From positions 62,001-126,000 of the forward strand of contig NZ_JAPCZG010000005.1 in NCBI RefSeq assembly GCF_025938155.1: a stretch of 64,000 bases of DNA, read 5' to 3'. The notes under the pieces are model-generated. The model had not been told where the DNA came from and made no database searches. It saw only the letters and a program-made list of their open reading frames with translations. This stretch comes from Novosphingobium sp. KCTC 2891 (lineage in GTDB: Bacteria; Pseudomonadota; Alphaproteobacteria; Sphingomonadales; Sphingomonadaceae). Positions 7,179 through 14,958 of the stretch are shown in pieces; within the stretch, counting starts at the first letter, position 1, and every line of letters begins with the position of its first letter. Position numbers and translations under genes: made by a program.

Positions 7179-9635
7179 ATGTCCCGTGTCCTCCTGCTTG
7201 CGGGGGCTGCGCCCGCTGCGCTGCTCGCCGTTTCCGTTCCCGCCTTCGCCGCTGACGCGCCGGTTGCCGATGCCGATCAGACCACGTCTGTCGGCACCGG
7301 CCAGTCCGACAGCGACACCATCCTCGTCACCGCCCGCCGCCGCCAGGAAACGGCGCAAGACGTGCCGCTGGCGATCTCGGTGGTCGGCGGGGATCACATC
7401 GATTCCACCGGCAGCTTCAACGTCGGCCGCCTCCAGCAGCTGACCCCGACGCTCCAGTTCTACAGCTCGAACCCGCGCAACACCTCGGTCAACATCCGCG
7501 GTATCGGCGCGCCGCTCGGCCTGACCAACGACGGCATCGAACAGGGCGTGGGCATCTACGTCGACGACGTCTATTTCGCCCGCGTCGCCTCCAGCACGTT
7601 CGACTTCCTCGACGTTGCGCAGATCGAAGTCCTGCGCGGTCCGCAGGGCACGCTCTATGGCAAGAACACCACCGCCGGCGCGATCAACATCACCACGCGC
7701 CAGCCCACGTTCGATTTCGAAGGCCGCGCTGAAGTCTCGGTAGGCAACCTCGGCTTCAAGCAGGCGAAGGCCGCCGTCTCCGGCCCGCTGTCGGACAAGC
7801 TCGCCGCACGCCTTGCGCTGTCGACCACGCACCGCGACGGCACGATCACCAACGTCGCCAACGGGCAGAAGGTGAACGAGCAGGACAACCTGGGCCTGCG
7901 CGGCCAGCTGCTGTTCCAGCCCAACGACAAGGCCAGCTTCACGCTCGCGGGCGATTTCAGCCGGCAGGATCCCTCGTGCTGCGTCCAGGTCTATGTGCGG
8001 ACCGGTTCCACCCAGCGCTCGCTCGACCGCCAGTATGCCGCGCTTGCCGCTGCCCAGGGCTATGCCGTGCCCAGCACCAATGCGTTCGACCGGCTGACCG
8101 ACGTGGACGTGCCGCTCGCAGCAAAGAACAAGATCGGCGGCGTCTCGCTGCGCGCCAAGATCGATACCGACATCGGCACGTTCACCTCGATCACCGCATG
8201 GCGCTTCTGGGACTGGAACCCGTCGAACGACCGTGACTTCCTCGGCCTGCCGATCACCACCAAGTCGAACAACCCGTCGAAGCAGGACCAGTACACGCAG
8301 GAGTTCCGCCTTACCGGGGAAACCGGCCGTCTCGGCTATGTGCTGGGCGCGTTCGGCTTCTACCAGAAGGTCCGCACCAACGGCATCCAGCAGCAGGGAC
8401 CGGCGGCTTCGGCCTGGCTGATCAGGCCGTCCGATCCGCTGTCGAAGAACCCGGCAGTTCTGAACGGCCTCACCGCTACCAACGACATCAGCCTGAAGAA
8501 CACCAGCGCAGCGCTGTTCGGCCAGTTCACCTACAAGGTGACCGACGCGTTCTCGATCCAGCCGGGCTTCCGCGTGAACTACGACAAGAAGGTCGGCGAC
8601 TACAATTCGGTCGTCACCAACGGCGCGGGCCAGCTCGTGGTGTTCAAGACCGCGGCGCAGGGCGGCAACACGTCGATCGAAAAGGCCCAGCTCGCGGTGC
8701 TGGCGCCGCAGGCGTTCAACGTGAAGTTCTCCGACTGGAACTTCTCGTACGACGTCACCGCCTCATACGATCTGTCGTCCGACATTCACGCCTATGCGAC
8801 CTACGCCAAGACCTTCAAGTCGGGCGGCGTGAACCTCAACGGCGTGCCGGCCGATACTGCGGGCGTGCCGCTGCTGGTGGCCGCCACGGTGAAGCCGGAA
8901 TCGGTCAATCACTATGAAGCGGGCATCAAGACCCAGTTCTGGGACCGCAAGGCCACGCTGAACCTGTCGATCTTCCGCACCGACATCGGCAACTATCAGG
9001 CGCAGGTCACCAACGGCTCGCTCGGCGTGCTGCGCGGTTACCTCGCCAATGCCGAAAAGGTCCGCACGCAGGGCGTCGAGGTCGACTTCTCGGCGCGTCC
9101 GAGCGAGCGCTTCAACGTCTATGGCAACGGTGCCTACACCGACGCCAAGTATCGCAAGTTCGTCGATGCGCCGTGCCCGCCGGAATTGTCGGGCGGCACC
9201 ACCGTCGCCGCCGGCCAGACCGCTGGCGCGGCCGGGGTTCCCGGCGGCCTCAGCCCGGAATCGTGCGACATTTCGGGCCAGCGCCTTCCCGGCGTGTCGA
9301 AGTGGTCGTTCTCCTACGGCGCGGAGGCCAATGCGCCGGTCTCGCTGCTGGGCAAGGATGGCCTCGTCTATGTCGGCTTCGACGGCAACTACCGCTCGGC
9401 GTTCTCGTCCAACCCGTCGCCTTCGGCCTATACCCAGGTCGATGGCTATGCCCTGTCGAACTTCCGCCTCGGCTTCCGCACAGATGCCGGGTTTGACATC
9501 TACGGCTGGGTCCGCAACGCATTCGACGTGCAATACTACGAACAGCTCGCCGTTGCCTCGGGCAACACCGGCCTGATCGTGGGCCAGCCCGGTGACCCGC
9601 GCACCTGGGGCTTCACGGTCAAGACCACGTTCTAA
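7179..9635 (+). CDS. TonB-dependent receptor beside the sulfate operon
   Basis: 818-residue outer-membrane receptor. It has a signal peptide (LLLAGAAPAALLAVSVPAFA) and a TonB box region DTILVTARRRQETAQDVPLA. The plug domain carries VNIRGIGAP, VGIYVDDVYFARV and EVLRGPQGTLYGKNTTAGAI, and a long beta-barrel ends in an aromatic Phe (WGFTVKTTF). A GAAGGATCACT sequence precedes the ATG. The family imports large or scarce substrates using TonB energy. Position directly behind the sulfate ABC genes suggests uptake of a sulfur-containing compound such as a sulfonate or sulfate ester; that substrate is an inference. An alternative is a siderophore-type receptor placed here by chance. Confidence 0.93.
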   Translation: MSRVLLLAGAAPAALLAVSVPAFAADAPVADADQTTSVGTGQSDSDTILVTARRRQETAQDVPLAISVVGGDHIDSTGSFNVGRLQQLTPTLQFYSSNPRNTSVNIRGIGAPLGLTNDGIEQGVGIYVDDVYFARVASSTFDFLDVAQIEVLRGPQGTLYGKNTTAGAINITTRQPTFDFEGRAEVSVGNLGFKQAKAAVSGPLSDKLAARLALSTTHRDGTITNVANGQKVNEQDNLGLRGQLLFQPNDKASFTLAGDFSRQDPSCCVQVYVRTGSTQRSLDRQYAALAAAQGYAVPSTNAFDRLTDVDVPLAAKNKIGGVSLRAKIDTDIGTFTSITAWRFWDWNPSNDRDFLGLPITTKSNNPSKQDQYTQEFRLTGETGRLGYVLGAFGFYQKVRTNGIQQQGPAASAWLIRPSDPLSKNPAVLNGLTATNDISLKNTSAALFGQFTYKVTDAFSIQPGFRVNYDKKVGDYNSVVTNGAGQLVVFKTAAQGGNTSIEKAQLAVLAPQAFNVKFSDWNFSYDVTASYDLSSDIHAYATYAKTFKSGGVNLNGVPADTAGVPLLVAATVKPESVNHYEAGIKTQFWDRKATLNLSIFRTDIGNYQAQVTNGSLGVLRGYLANAEKVRTQGVEVDFSARPSERFNVYGNGAYTDAKYRKFVDAPCPPELSGGTTVAAGQTAGAAGVPGGLSPESCDISGQRLPGVSKWSFSYGAEANAPVSLLGKDGLVYVGFDGNYRSAFSSNPSPSAYTQVDGYALSNFRLGFRTDAGFDIYGWVRNAFDVQYYEQLAVASGNTGLIVGQPGDPRTWGFTVKTTF

Positions 9636-9664
9636 GCATCCACCCCGGCTGTCCGGGCACTCGA

Positions 9665-9701
9665 AAGGGCCGGCGGAGCGATCCGTCGGCCCTTCTTTTT
9701 C
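9665..9701 (+). terminator. Intrinsic terminator after the TonB-dependent receptor
   Basis: A 13-bp stem AAGGGCCGGCGGA / TCCGTCGGCCCTT (one G-T pair) with a GCGA tetraloop and a CTTTTTC tail, 30 bp after the receptor stop. Confidence 0.85.
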
Positions 9702-9800
9702 GCCCGCAACGAGCGCGAACGGGTGATGGACGCGTGGCCGCAAAGTCCTATCGTGCCGTGGCTGGGAGTCCGGTTGGGCCGGCGCGCGGCGGAGGCAGGA

Positions 9801-11003
9801 ATGGCAGCAGGGCCGGGCAGGACCAAAATCACGTTCGCGGCGACAGGCGCGATGCTCACCGCACTGCGGGCATATCCCCGTCTGGCGGGCTCGGGCGAGG
9901 CCGCCGGGCTGGACAGGCGGCGCATCCATTCCGCCGGATCGACCATCGACGTGAGCTGCGGATCCTCCGCCACTTGCGAGCTGAAACTGGAACTGGTCGA
10001 AGGCCGCCCATCGGACCTCATCGCATTGGCACGCGCCCTGCCGATCGGTCCGGAATTGCAATGGGTCGCGCCCGGCAGTGCTGCAGCATCAACCGCGACG
10101 GTGCCTCCGGTCACGTCCGCGATGGACGTGGCCCGGGGTTTCCGCACGATCGCGTGGAATTGCCTCGAACACCTCATCGCCAACTATCCGGCGGTGATTG
10201 CTTCCGGCGATGCCGAAGCCGTCCACCAATCGCGCGTGGCGCTGCGGCGTCTGCGCGCGGCTTGCAGCCTGTTCGGCAAGGTCGTGGGCGACGAGGCCGC
10301 ACCCGCCCTGCGGGCCGAAATGAAAGCCGTATCGGGCGTTCTGGGGGAGGCGCGGGATCTGCACGTGCTGCTGGACCGCACTACCGCCTGCGCGGATGAC
10401 GCGGAGACGGCTGAAGTTCTGGCTGCGCTTGGTGCCCGGCGCGATGCCGCGACCCGGTCCGCGCAGGAGTTGGTGGCCAGCGCGCCGTTCCAGGAAATGC
10501 TGTTCGCGCTCGCCGCATGGATCGAGGACGGCGCGTGGCTGGCCCGTGCCCAAGAGACGGGCGGCACGGCGAATCTTCAGCGCTTCGCGGCGCACTTGCT
10601 GGCGCGGCGGCGGCGCAGGCTGCGCAAGGCAGGCCGCCGTCTGGCGCGATTGACGGTGGCGGAGCGGCACCGGCTGCGTATCAGCGCGAAGAAGCTGCGC
10701 TATGCGTCCGAATTCTTCGCCCCGCTGTTCCACGCCCGGGACACGATCAAGGATCGGCATCGTTTTGCACGCGATCTCCGTCGCTTGCAGGACAGCCTGG
10801 GCGAATTGAACGATGCGGCGATGATGCAGGCGCGGCATCCGGATCTGTTCACCGGGCCGGACAAGATCACGGCCGCCCGCCTGGCCGAGCGACTGGAAGG
10901 CATGGTCGCGCTCGATGAAACGAAGCAGCGCCGCTTGCTCAGGGGCGCGGGCCGGGCGCTGGAGGGCGTCAGCGACGCGCCGCCGTGGTGGAAGGCCGGA
11001 TAA
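9801..11003 (+). CDS. CHAD domain protein with degenerate, shortened CYTH-like N-terminus
   Basis: 400 residues from ATG 9801, which has GGAGG five bases upstream; an in-frame ATG at 9726 would add 25 residues. The C-terminal two thirds is a CHAD domain (conserved VHQSRVALRRLRAACSLF, later LRISAKKLRYASEFF and LRRLQDSLGELNDAA), an alpha-helical, His/Arg-rich polyphosphate-binding fold. The N-terminal part looks like a remnant of a CYTH domain: LTALRAYPRLAG and CELKLELVEGRPSDLIALAR align with family ends, but the ExExK motif and roughly 100 residues between are absent. CYTH catalysis is therefore unlikely. A link with the ppk/ppx genes 7 kb away is suggestive only. Cytoplasmic. Confidence 0.85.
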   Translation: MAAGPGRTKITFAATGAMLTALRAYPRLAGSGEAAGLDRRRIHSAGSTIDVSCGSSATCELKLELVEGRPSDLIALARALPIGPELQWVAPGSAAASTATVPPVTSAMDVARGFRTIAWNCLEHLIANYPAVIASGDAEAVHQSRVALRRLRAACSLFGKVVGDEAAPALRAEMKAVSGVLGEARDLHVLLDRTTACADDAETAEVLAALGARRDAATRSAQELVASAPFQEMLFALAAWIEDGAWLARAQETGGTANLQRFAAHLLARRRRRLRKAGRRLARLTVAERHRLRISAKKLRYASEFFAPLFHARDTIKDRHRFARDLRRLQDSLGELNDAAMMQARHPDLFTGPDKITAARLAERLEGMVALDETKQRRLLRGAGRALEGVSDAPPWWKAG

Positions 11004-11030
11004 GCGTCAGCCGTCCTTGCCGGCCGGCTG

Positions 11031-12782
11031 CTACGTCTCGTTCACTTCCGTGATGATCCGGTCGCGCGCGGCGCGCACATCGCCGGCGGCGATCTGAAGG
11101 TCGAGCCGCTCGCGGTCCCGCGCGCGGAAGAAGTCCTCGGCGCGATTGATCGCTTCCTGGTTCAGCCCGAAGCCGTCGAGCGCCGCGCGGGCCATGACCA
11201 CCGCCGATTCCATCACCTCGCGCACCACCAGCGTGGTCGGCGCATCGCGCAGGCGCACCAGCGCGCGCCGATCATAGGCGCGGACGTAGATCGCGGCCTG
11301 CGGGAAAGCCTCGTGCACCGCTTCGATCAGGTCGGCGCCAAGCTGGTCGCCGTCGAGACAGAACAGGATCATCTCGGCCTCGGCCGCGCCTGCCTGGCGC
11401 AGCATGTCCACGCGCGTGCCGTCGCCGAAATAGACCTTGGCCCCGAACTGCCCGGCAACGTCGATCATCTCCACGTCGGTGTCGATCAGCGTCACCGCTA
11501 TGTCGCTGGCCAACATCATCTGGCCGACGGTCTGGCCGAAGCGACCATAGCCCACGATCAGGGCGCCTGCGCGCTCCCCGGTCGGGCCTTCGCGTTCCTG
11601 ATCGGCGTCGGCTGGGGCTTCGCGGAAGCGCCGCGTGGCCATCATCAGGAACGGCGTGGTCGCCATCGACAGCGTGACCACCGCGCCAAACACGCTGGCC
11701 GCCTCGGGCGCGATCAGCAGCGCGTGCTGTGCCTGCGCGAACAGCACGAAGCCGAACTCGCCGCCCTGGCTCAGCAGCAGGCCCAGCGCCAGCGCCCCGC
11801 GCCACGGCATACCGAACAGCCGCGCGATCAGGAACATCACGCCCGCCTTCACCGCGATCAGCGCCGCCGCCATCGAAAGGACGAACACCGGGTCGCGGGC
11901 AATCGCGCCAAGGTCGAGCATCATCCCCACGGCGAGGAAGAACAGCCCCAGCAGGATCGAGCGGAACGGCTCGACATCGGCCTCCAGTTCGTGGCGATAG
12001 GGCGTATCGGCCAGCATGACCCCGGCGATGAACGCACCCAGCGCGGTCGAGAGGCCCAGCAGTTCCATCACCGCGGCAGAGGCCATGACCGTGAACAGCG
12101 CCGCCACGACGAACATCTCGCGCTCGCCCAGATTGCCGATCAGCCGGAACAGCGGCCGGATCAGGAAGCGCCCGGCCAGCACCAGCCCGGCGATCGCGCC
12201 CAGCGTTTCCAGGCCCAGCAGCCATCCCGGTGGTCCGCCTGCATCCGCCGGATTGCGGCTCATGGCGGTAATGATCGTGATCAGCGGAATGATCGAGAGA
12301 TCCTGGAACAGCAGGATCGAGAACGCCCGTTCGCCAAAACGCGTCCGCAGCCGGCCCGAGGATTGCAGCATCGGCAGGACCTGCGCGGTGGACGACAGCG
12401 CCAGCGGCAGCCCCAGCGCAAGCGCGGCGGCGCCGCTGAACCCGGTGAACGCATAGATCACCCCGGCCACCGCCAGCCCGCAGGCAGTGACCTGCAAGGC
12501 GCCCAGCGCGAGAATGTCCTTCTTCATTCGCCACAGCCGTGCCGGATCGAGTTCCAGCCCGACGAGGAACAGCAGCAGCGTGATGCCCAGTTCGGCAATG
12601 CCCAGCTTCTGCTCGGCCTCGCCTACCAGGCCCAGCACCTGCGGGCCGACCACCGCGCCGGCCAGGAGATAGCCCAGCGTCGCGCCCAGTCCGAGCCGGC
12701 GGAACACCAGCACGAAGGCCAGCGCGAAGCCCAGCAACAGGAAGCCGTCGTGAAGAATGGAAGTCGAACCCGCGTTGCTCAC
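11031..12782 (-). CDS. KefB-type monovalent cation:proton antiporter (CPA2) with TrkA-N domain
   Basis: 583 residues, GTG start (SNAGSTSILHDGFLLLGFAL follows). About twelve hydrophobic segments fill residues 1-385 (for example GATLGYLLAGAVVGPQVLG and LSTALGAFIAGVMLADTPY), the CPA2 transporter fold. From about residue 404, GALIVGYGRFGQTVGQMM carries the GxGxxG of a TrkA-N NAD(H)-binding domain, followed by IDTDVEMIDVAGQFGAKVYF. Such proteins export K+ or other monovalent cations in exchange for protons at the inner membrane. No KefF/KefG subunit lies nearby, so glutathione gating is unproven. Convergent with the CHAD gene, gap 27 bp. Confidence 0.9.
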   Translation of the reverse strand: MSNAGSTSILHDGFLLLGFALAFVLVFRRLGLGATLGYLLAGAVVGPQVLGLVGEAEQKLGIAELGITLLLFLVGLELDPARLWRMKKDILALGALQVTACGLAVAGVIYAFTGFSGAAALALGLPLALSSTAQVLPMLQSSGRLRTRFGERAFSILLFQDLSIIPLITIITAMSRNPADAGGPPGWLLGLETLGAIAGLVLAGRFLIRPLFRLIGNLGEREMFVVAALFTVMASAAVMELLGLSTALGAFIAGVMLADTPYRHELEADVEPFRSILLGLFFLAVGMMLDLGAIARDPVFVLSMAAALIAVKAGVMFLIARLFGMPWRGALALGLLLSQGGEFGFVLFAQAQHALLIAPEAASVFGAVVTLSMATTPFLMMATRRFREAPADADQEREGPTGERAGALIVGYGRFGQTVGQMMLASDIAVTLIDTDVEMIDVAGQFGAKVYFGDGTRVDMLRQAGAAEAEMILFCLDGDQLGADLIEAVHEAFPQAAIYVRAYDRRALVRLRDAPTTLVVREVMESAVVMARAALDGFGLNQEAINRAEDFFRARDRERLDLQIAAGDVRAARDRIITEVNET

Positions 12783-12945
12783 TGGCCTGCTTTCTGATGC
12801 CGCCGCGGGGCGGCAGCGGGAAGGGGGACGATATGGCGCAGGGGCGTTCCGTCAACCCTCTGCCCAAATGATGTCAAGCGATAGGATTGGCGTTGACACC
12901 TCTGCCGGTTGCGCCAAGATCGGTGCCGATAACAAGGAGGATGCC

Positions 12946-13245
12946 ATGTCCGTTGCAGGCACTTACGAATGCGTGACGAAAAGCCCCATGGGTGACCAGA
13001 AATCGACTTTCACCGTGAATGTCGCCGGCGACACCTTCACCGGCAGCAATTCCGGGCCGATGGGCACCGCCGAGGTCAGCGACGGCAAGGTCGATGGCAA
13101 CAGCATCACCTGGACGATCAAGCTTACCTCGCCGATGCCGATGACGCTCGAAGGCAGCGCCACCGTCGATGGCGACGATTTCAATGGCCAGGTCAAGGCC
13201 GGCGCGTTCGGCACGTTCCCGATGGTGGGCAAGCGGGTCGCCTGA
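12946..13245 (+). CDS. Small conserved beta-rich protein of unknown function
   Basis: 99 residues beginning MSVAGTYECVTKSPMGDQKS. It alternates short beta-like stretches with Gly/Asp turns (STFTVNVAGDTFTGSNSG, SITWTIKLTSPMPM, LEGSATVDGDDFNGQVKAG) and ends FGTFPMVGKRVA, the pattern of a small calycin-like barrel. No signal peptide. AAGGAGG at 12934-12940 gives an excellent ribosome-binding site and fixes the ATG. I recall similar short proteins in many sphingomonads and actinobacteria, but know of no assigned function. It is monocistronic, divergent from kefB and convergent with the thioesterase. Confidence 0.8.
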   Translation: MSVAGTYECVTKSPMGDQKSTFTVNVAGDTFTGSNSGPMGTAEVSDGKVDGNSITWTIKLTSPMPMTLEGSATVDGDDFNGQVKAGAFGTFPMVGKRVA

Positions 13246-13252
13246 AGTTCCG

Positions 13253-13282
13253 GCGGCGTCCCCGCATCATCGGGGGCGCCGC
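13253..13282. terminator. Convergent hairpin between the small beta protein and the thioesterase
   Basis: GCGGCG-T-CCCCG / CGGGG-G-CGCCGC around a CATCAT loop. No clear U-tract on either side, so it may be a bidirectional RNA 3' end structure rather than a classic terminator. Confidence 0.4.
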
Positions 13283-13284
13283 AT

Positions 13285-13761
13285 TCAGTGCGAGACGAAC
13301 TTCGTTTTCACGCGCTTGATCGTGCCCGAAAAGGCGAGGACATTGCGGCCCTCGCACGTGATCATTCCGCGCGCGAAGATCAGGCCGCCGCCCTTGCGGA
13401 CGATTTCGCCCTGCGCCAGCAGCGGGGTGCCTGCGGGTGCGCCGCTGACGAATTCCGAACTCATCGTCACCGTCACGCCGTGGACGACCTCGCCATCCTC
13501 GGCCGCGATCATGAACAGCGCGAAGTCGGCAAAGGTCATCAGGCAGCCGCCGTGCACCATGCCGTGGCCGTTGAGGCTCTTGGCCTCGGGCATGAAGCCG
13601 CAAAGGATGCGGCCCGTTTCATCGCGCTTGACGCTGAAGGGACCGGCCAGACCCTCGAACGGGTCTTCCGGGCGCCACTGCCACCACCCGGTGAAAGGTC
13701 CATCGGCGACCTGCCGCAAGTAGCCGCCGTCGAATGGAGGGGATGCTTCGTTGCTGCTCAT
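13285..13761 (-). CDS. PaaI-type hotdog-fold thioesterase
   Basis: 158 residues. The segment LNGHGMVHGGCLMTFADFAL is the PaaI-family core: a central helix of the hotdog fold with HGG and the Asp used in acyl-CoA thioester hydrolysis. The C-terminal beta strands (TVTMSSEFVSGAPAGTPLLA, GEIVRKGGGLIFARGMIT) complete the hotdog sheet. It probably hydrolyses aromatic or medium acyl-CoA esters in the cytoplasm as a homotetramer. An N-terminal 50-residue extension (WWQWRPEDPFEGLAGPFSV) is seen in many alphaproteobacterial members. The substrate cannot be deduced. Monocistronic. Confidence 0.88.
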   Translation of the reverse strand: MSSNEASPPFDGGYLRQVADGPFTGWWQWRPEDPFEGLAGPFSVKRDETGRILCGFMPEAKSLNGHGMVHGGCLMTFADFALFMIAAEDGEVVHGVTVTMSSEFVSGAPAGTPLLAQGEIVRKGGGLIFARGMITCEGRNVLAFSGTIKRVKTKFVSH

Positions 13762-13800
13762 CCCTGCCGGGTGCCGTGCGTCGGGGCCTCCGTCAACGTG

Positions 13801-13835
13801 AAAAAAGTCCCCCCGCCTCGCACGGGCGGGGGGAC
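13801..13835 (-). terminator. Intrinsic terminator of the TorF-type porin gene
   Basis: On the minus strand: GTCCCCCCGCC / GGCGGGGGGAC, an 11-bp perfect stem, followed by six T. It ends the porin transcript 13 bp after the stop codon. Confidence 0.9.
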
Positions 13836-13848
13836 AGTCGCGTCAAGC

Positions 13849-14712
13849 TCAGAAGGCTGCGGTCACCGAGAACACCACCTGCGCCCCGGAGATCGGGGAG
13901 CCGTCCTTGGTCGAGGAGAAGTTGGGCTGGAGATAGGCCGACTGCGCGGTGGTGATGTCGGTATCGACATAAGCCACGCCCAGCGTCAGCGGACCGAGCG
14001 CGTAGTCGGCGCCGATCAGCCAATCCCAGTATTTGCCGGTGGGCGCCACGCTGGTGCCGTTGGGGCCAAGTCCGGCATTGCCGTCGGAATAACCGATGTG
14101 CGCCTTCACCGTCAGCGGCGTGTTCGGGATGCCGGCGCTGGCATCGCCCCACAGGTAGAGGTTGTCGGACTTGGCGCCCGGCTTGTCGGGCGTGCCGGTG
14201 CCATAGGACGCGCCGCTCAGATACCAGCGGCCAAGCGCTTCCTGCTTGGGCGCATAGGCAACGCCCGCCAGCAGGTTGACCGGGCCGGCGGTGCCGGACA
14301 GCTTGACGTAAGGCTCGGCGAAGTCGGTGATGTCGGCGCCGCCCGGGTACATGTACCACGTCAGGCCCACGTCGAGCGTGCCGCCGCCGACGGGGATCTT
14401 GTAGCCGCCGTAGATGTCCAGCTCCATGTTGGAACCGCCAAAAGTGCCCCAGCCCGCAAGGTTCGAGGCCCAGGTGCCGACATAGGCGCCGCTTTCGTGA
14501 GAGACGGTGAACCCGCCCTGGATCGCCATTTCCTCGTCGGTCTGCGACACCCCGCGGAAGCGGTAGTCGGAGACGAGCGCGGCGCTGCCCGAAACGGTGA
14601 TCGGCTTGGTTTCTTCCTGCGCGAACGCGGGCGCCGCAAGGGGCGCACCGAGCGCGATGCCGAGCGTCATGGCGGTAAGGGTGATGCGGCGCGCGGCCAG
14701 ACGGGTCTTCAT
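13849..14712 (-). CDS. TorF family putative porin
   Basis: 287 residues. The start MKTRLAARRITLTAM opens a clear signal peptide ending APAFAQ. The mature protein begins with SGSAALVSDYRFRGVSQT, the signature of this outer-membrane family (TIGR02001), and is made of amphipathic beta strands ending in the aromatic C-terminal residue F expected for BAM-dependent barrels. GGGAGGA lies upstream of the chosen ATG; further upstream in-frame codons lack support. The family is presumed to form small-solute pores; substrate is unknown. Single-gene unit with its own terminator, next to the SulP/carbonic anhydrase operon but separated by that operon's terminator. Confidence 0.88.
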   Translation of the reverse strand: MKTRLAARRITLTAMTLGIALGAPLAAPAFAQEETKPITVSGSAALVSDYRFRGVSQTDEEMAIQGGFTVSHESGAYVGTWASNLAGWGTFGGSNMELDIYGGYKIPVGGGTLDVGLTWYMYPGGADITDFAEPYVKLSGTAGPVNLLAGVAYAPKQEALGRWYLSGASYGTGTPDKPGAKSDNLYLWGDASAGIPNTPLTVKAHIGYSDGNAGLGPNGTSVAPTGKYWDWLIGADYALGPLTLGVAYVDTDITTAQSAYLQPNFSSTKDGSPISGAQVVFSVTAAF

Positions 14713-14878
14713 GTTGGAACGTCCTCCCGGGATGTTGGGTGTCCGTTCCGCCTGCGTCCGTAGCGCGCGGCCTCTGTCACAAGGCGTGCCGCGTCGCGCC
14801 GGCCCTTTCGCTTCTATGCGCGCAGCGTGTCCGCTCTCTTGCCTGATCATGACGAAGTGTTGCCATGTTCGCATATGC

Positions 14879-14926
14879 AAAAAAATGGCCGGGCGGGCGT
14901 TCATGGGGTGAACGGCCGCCCGGCCA
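14879..14926 (-). terminator. Intrinsic terminator of the carbonic anhydrase-SulP operon
   Basis: Minus strand: outer stem TGGCCGGGCGG / CCGCCCGGCCA, inner stem CGTTCA / TGAACG, then seven T (positions 14879-14885). Lies about 30 bp after the SulP stop. Confidence 0.9.
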
Positions 14927-14958
14927 GCAGAGTGCCGGAAGGGGGTATTTCCGGCGCC

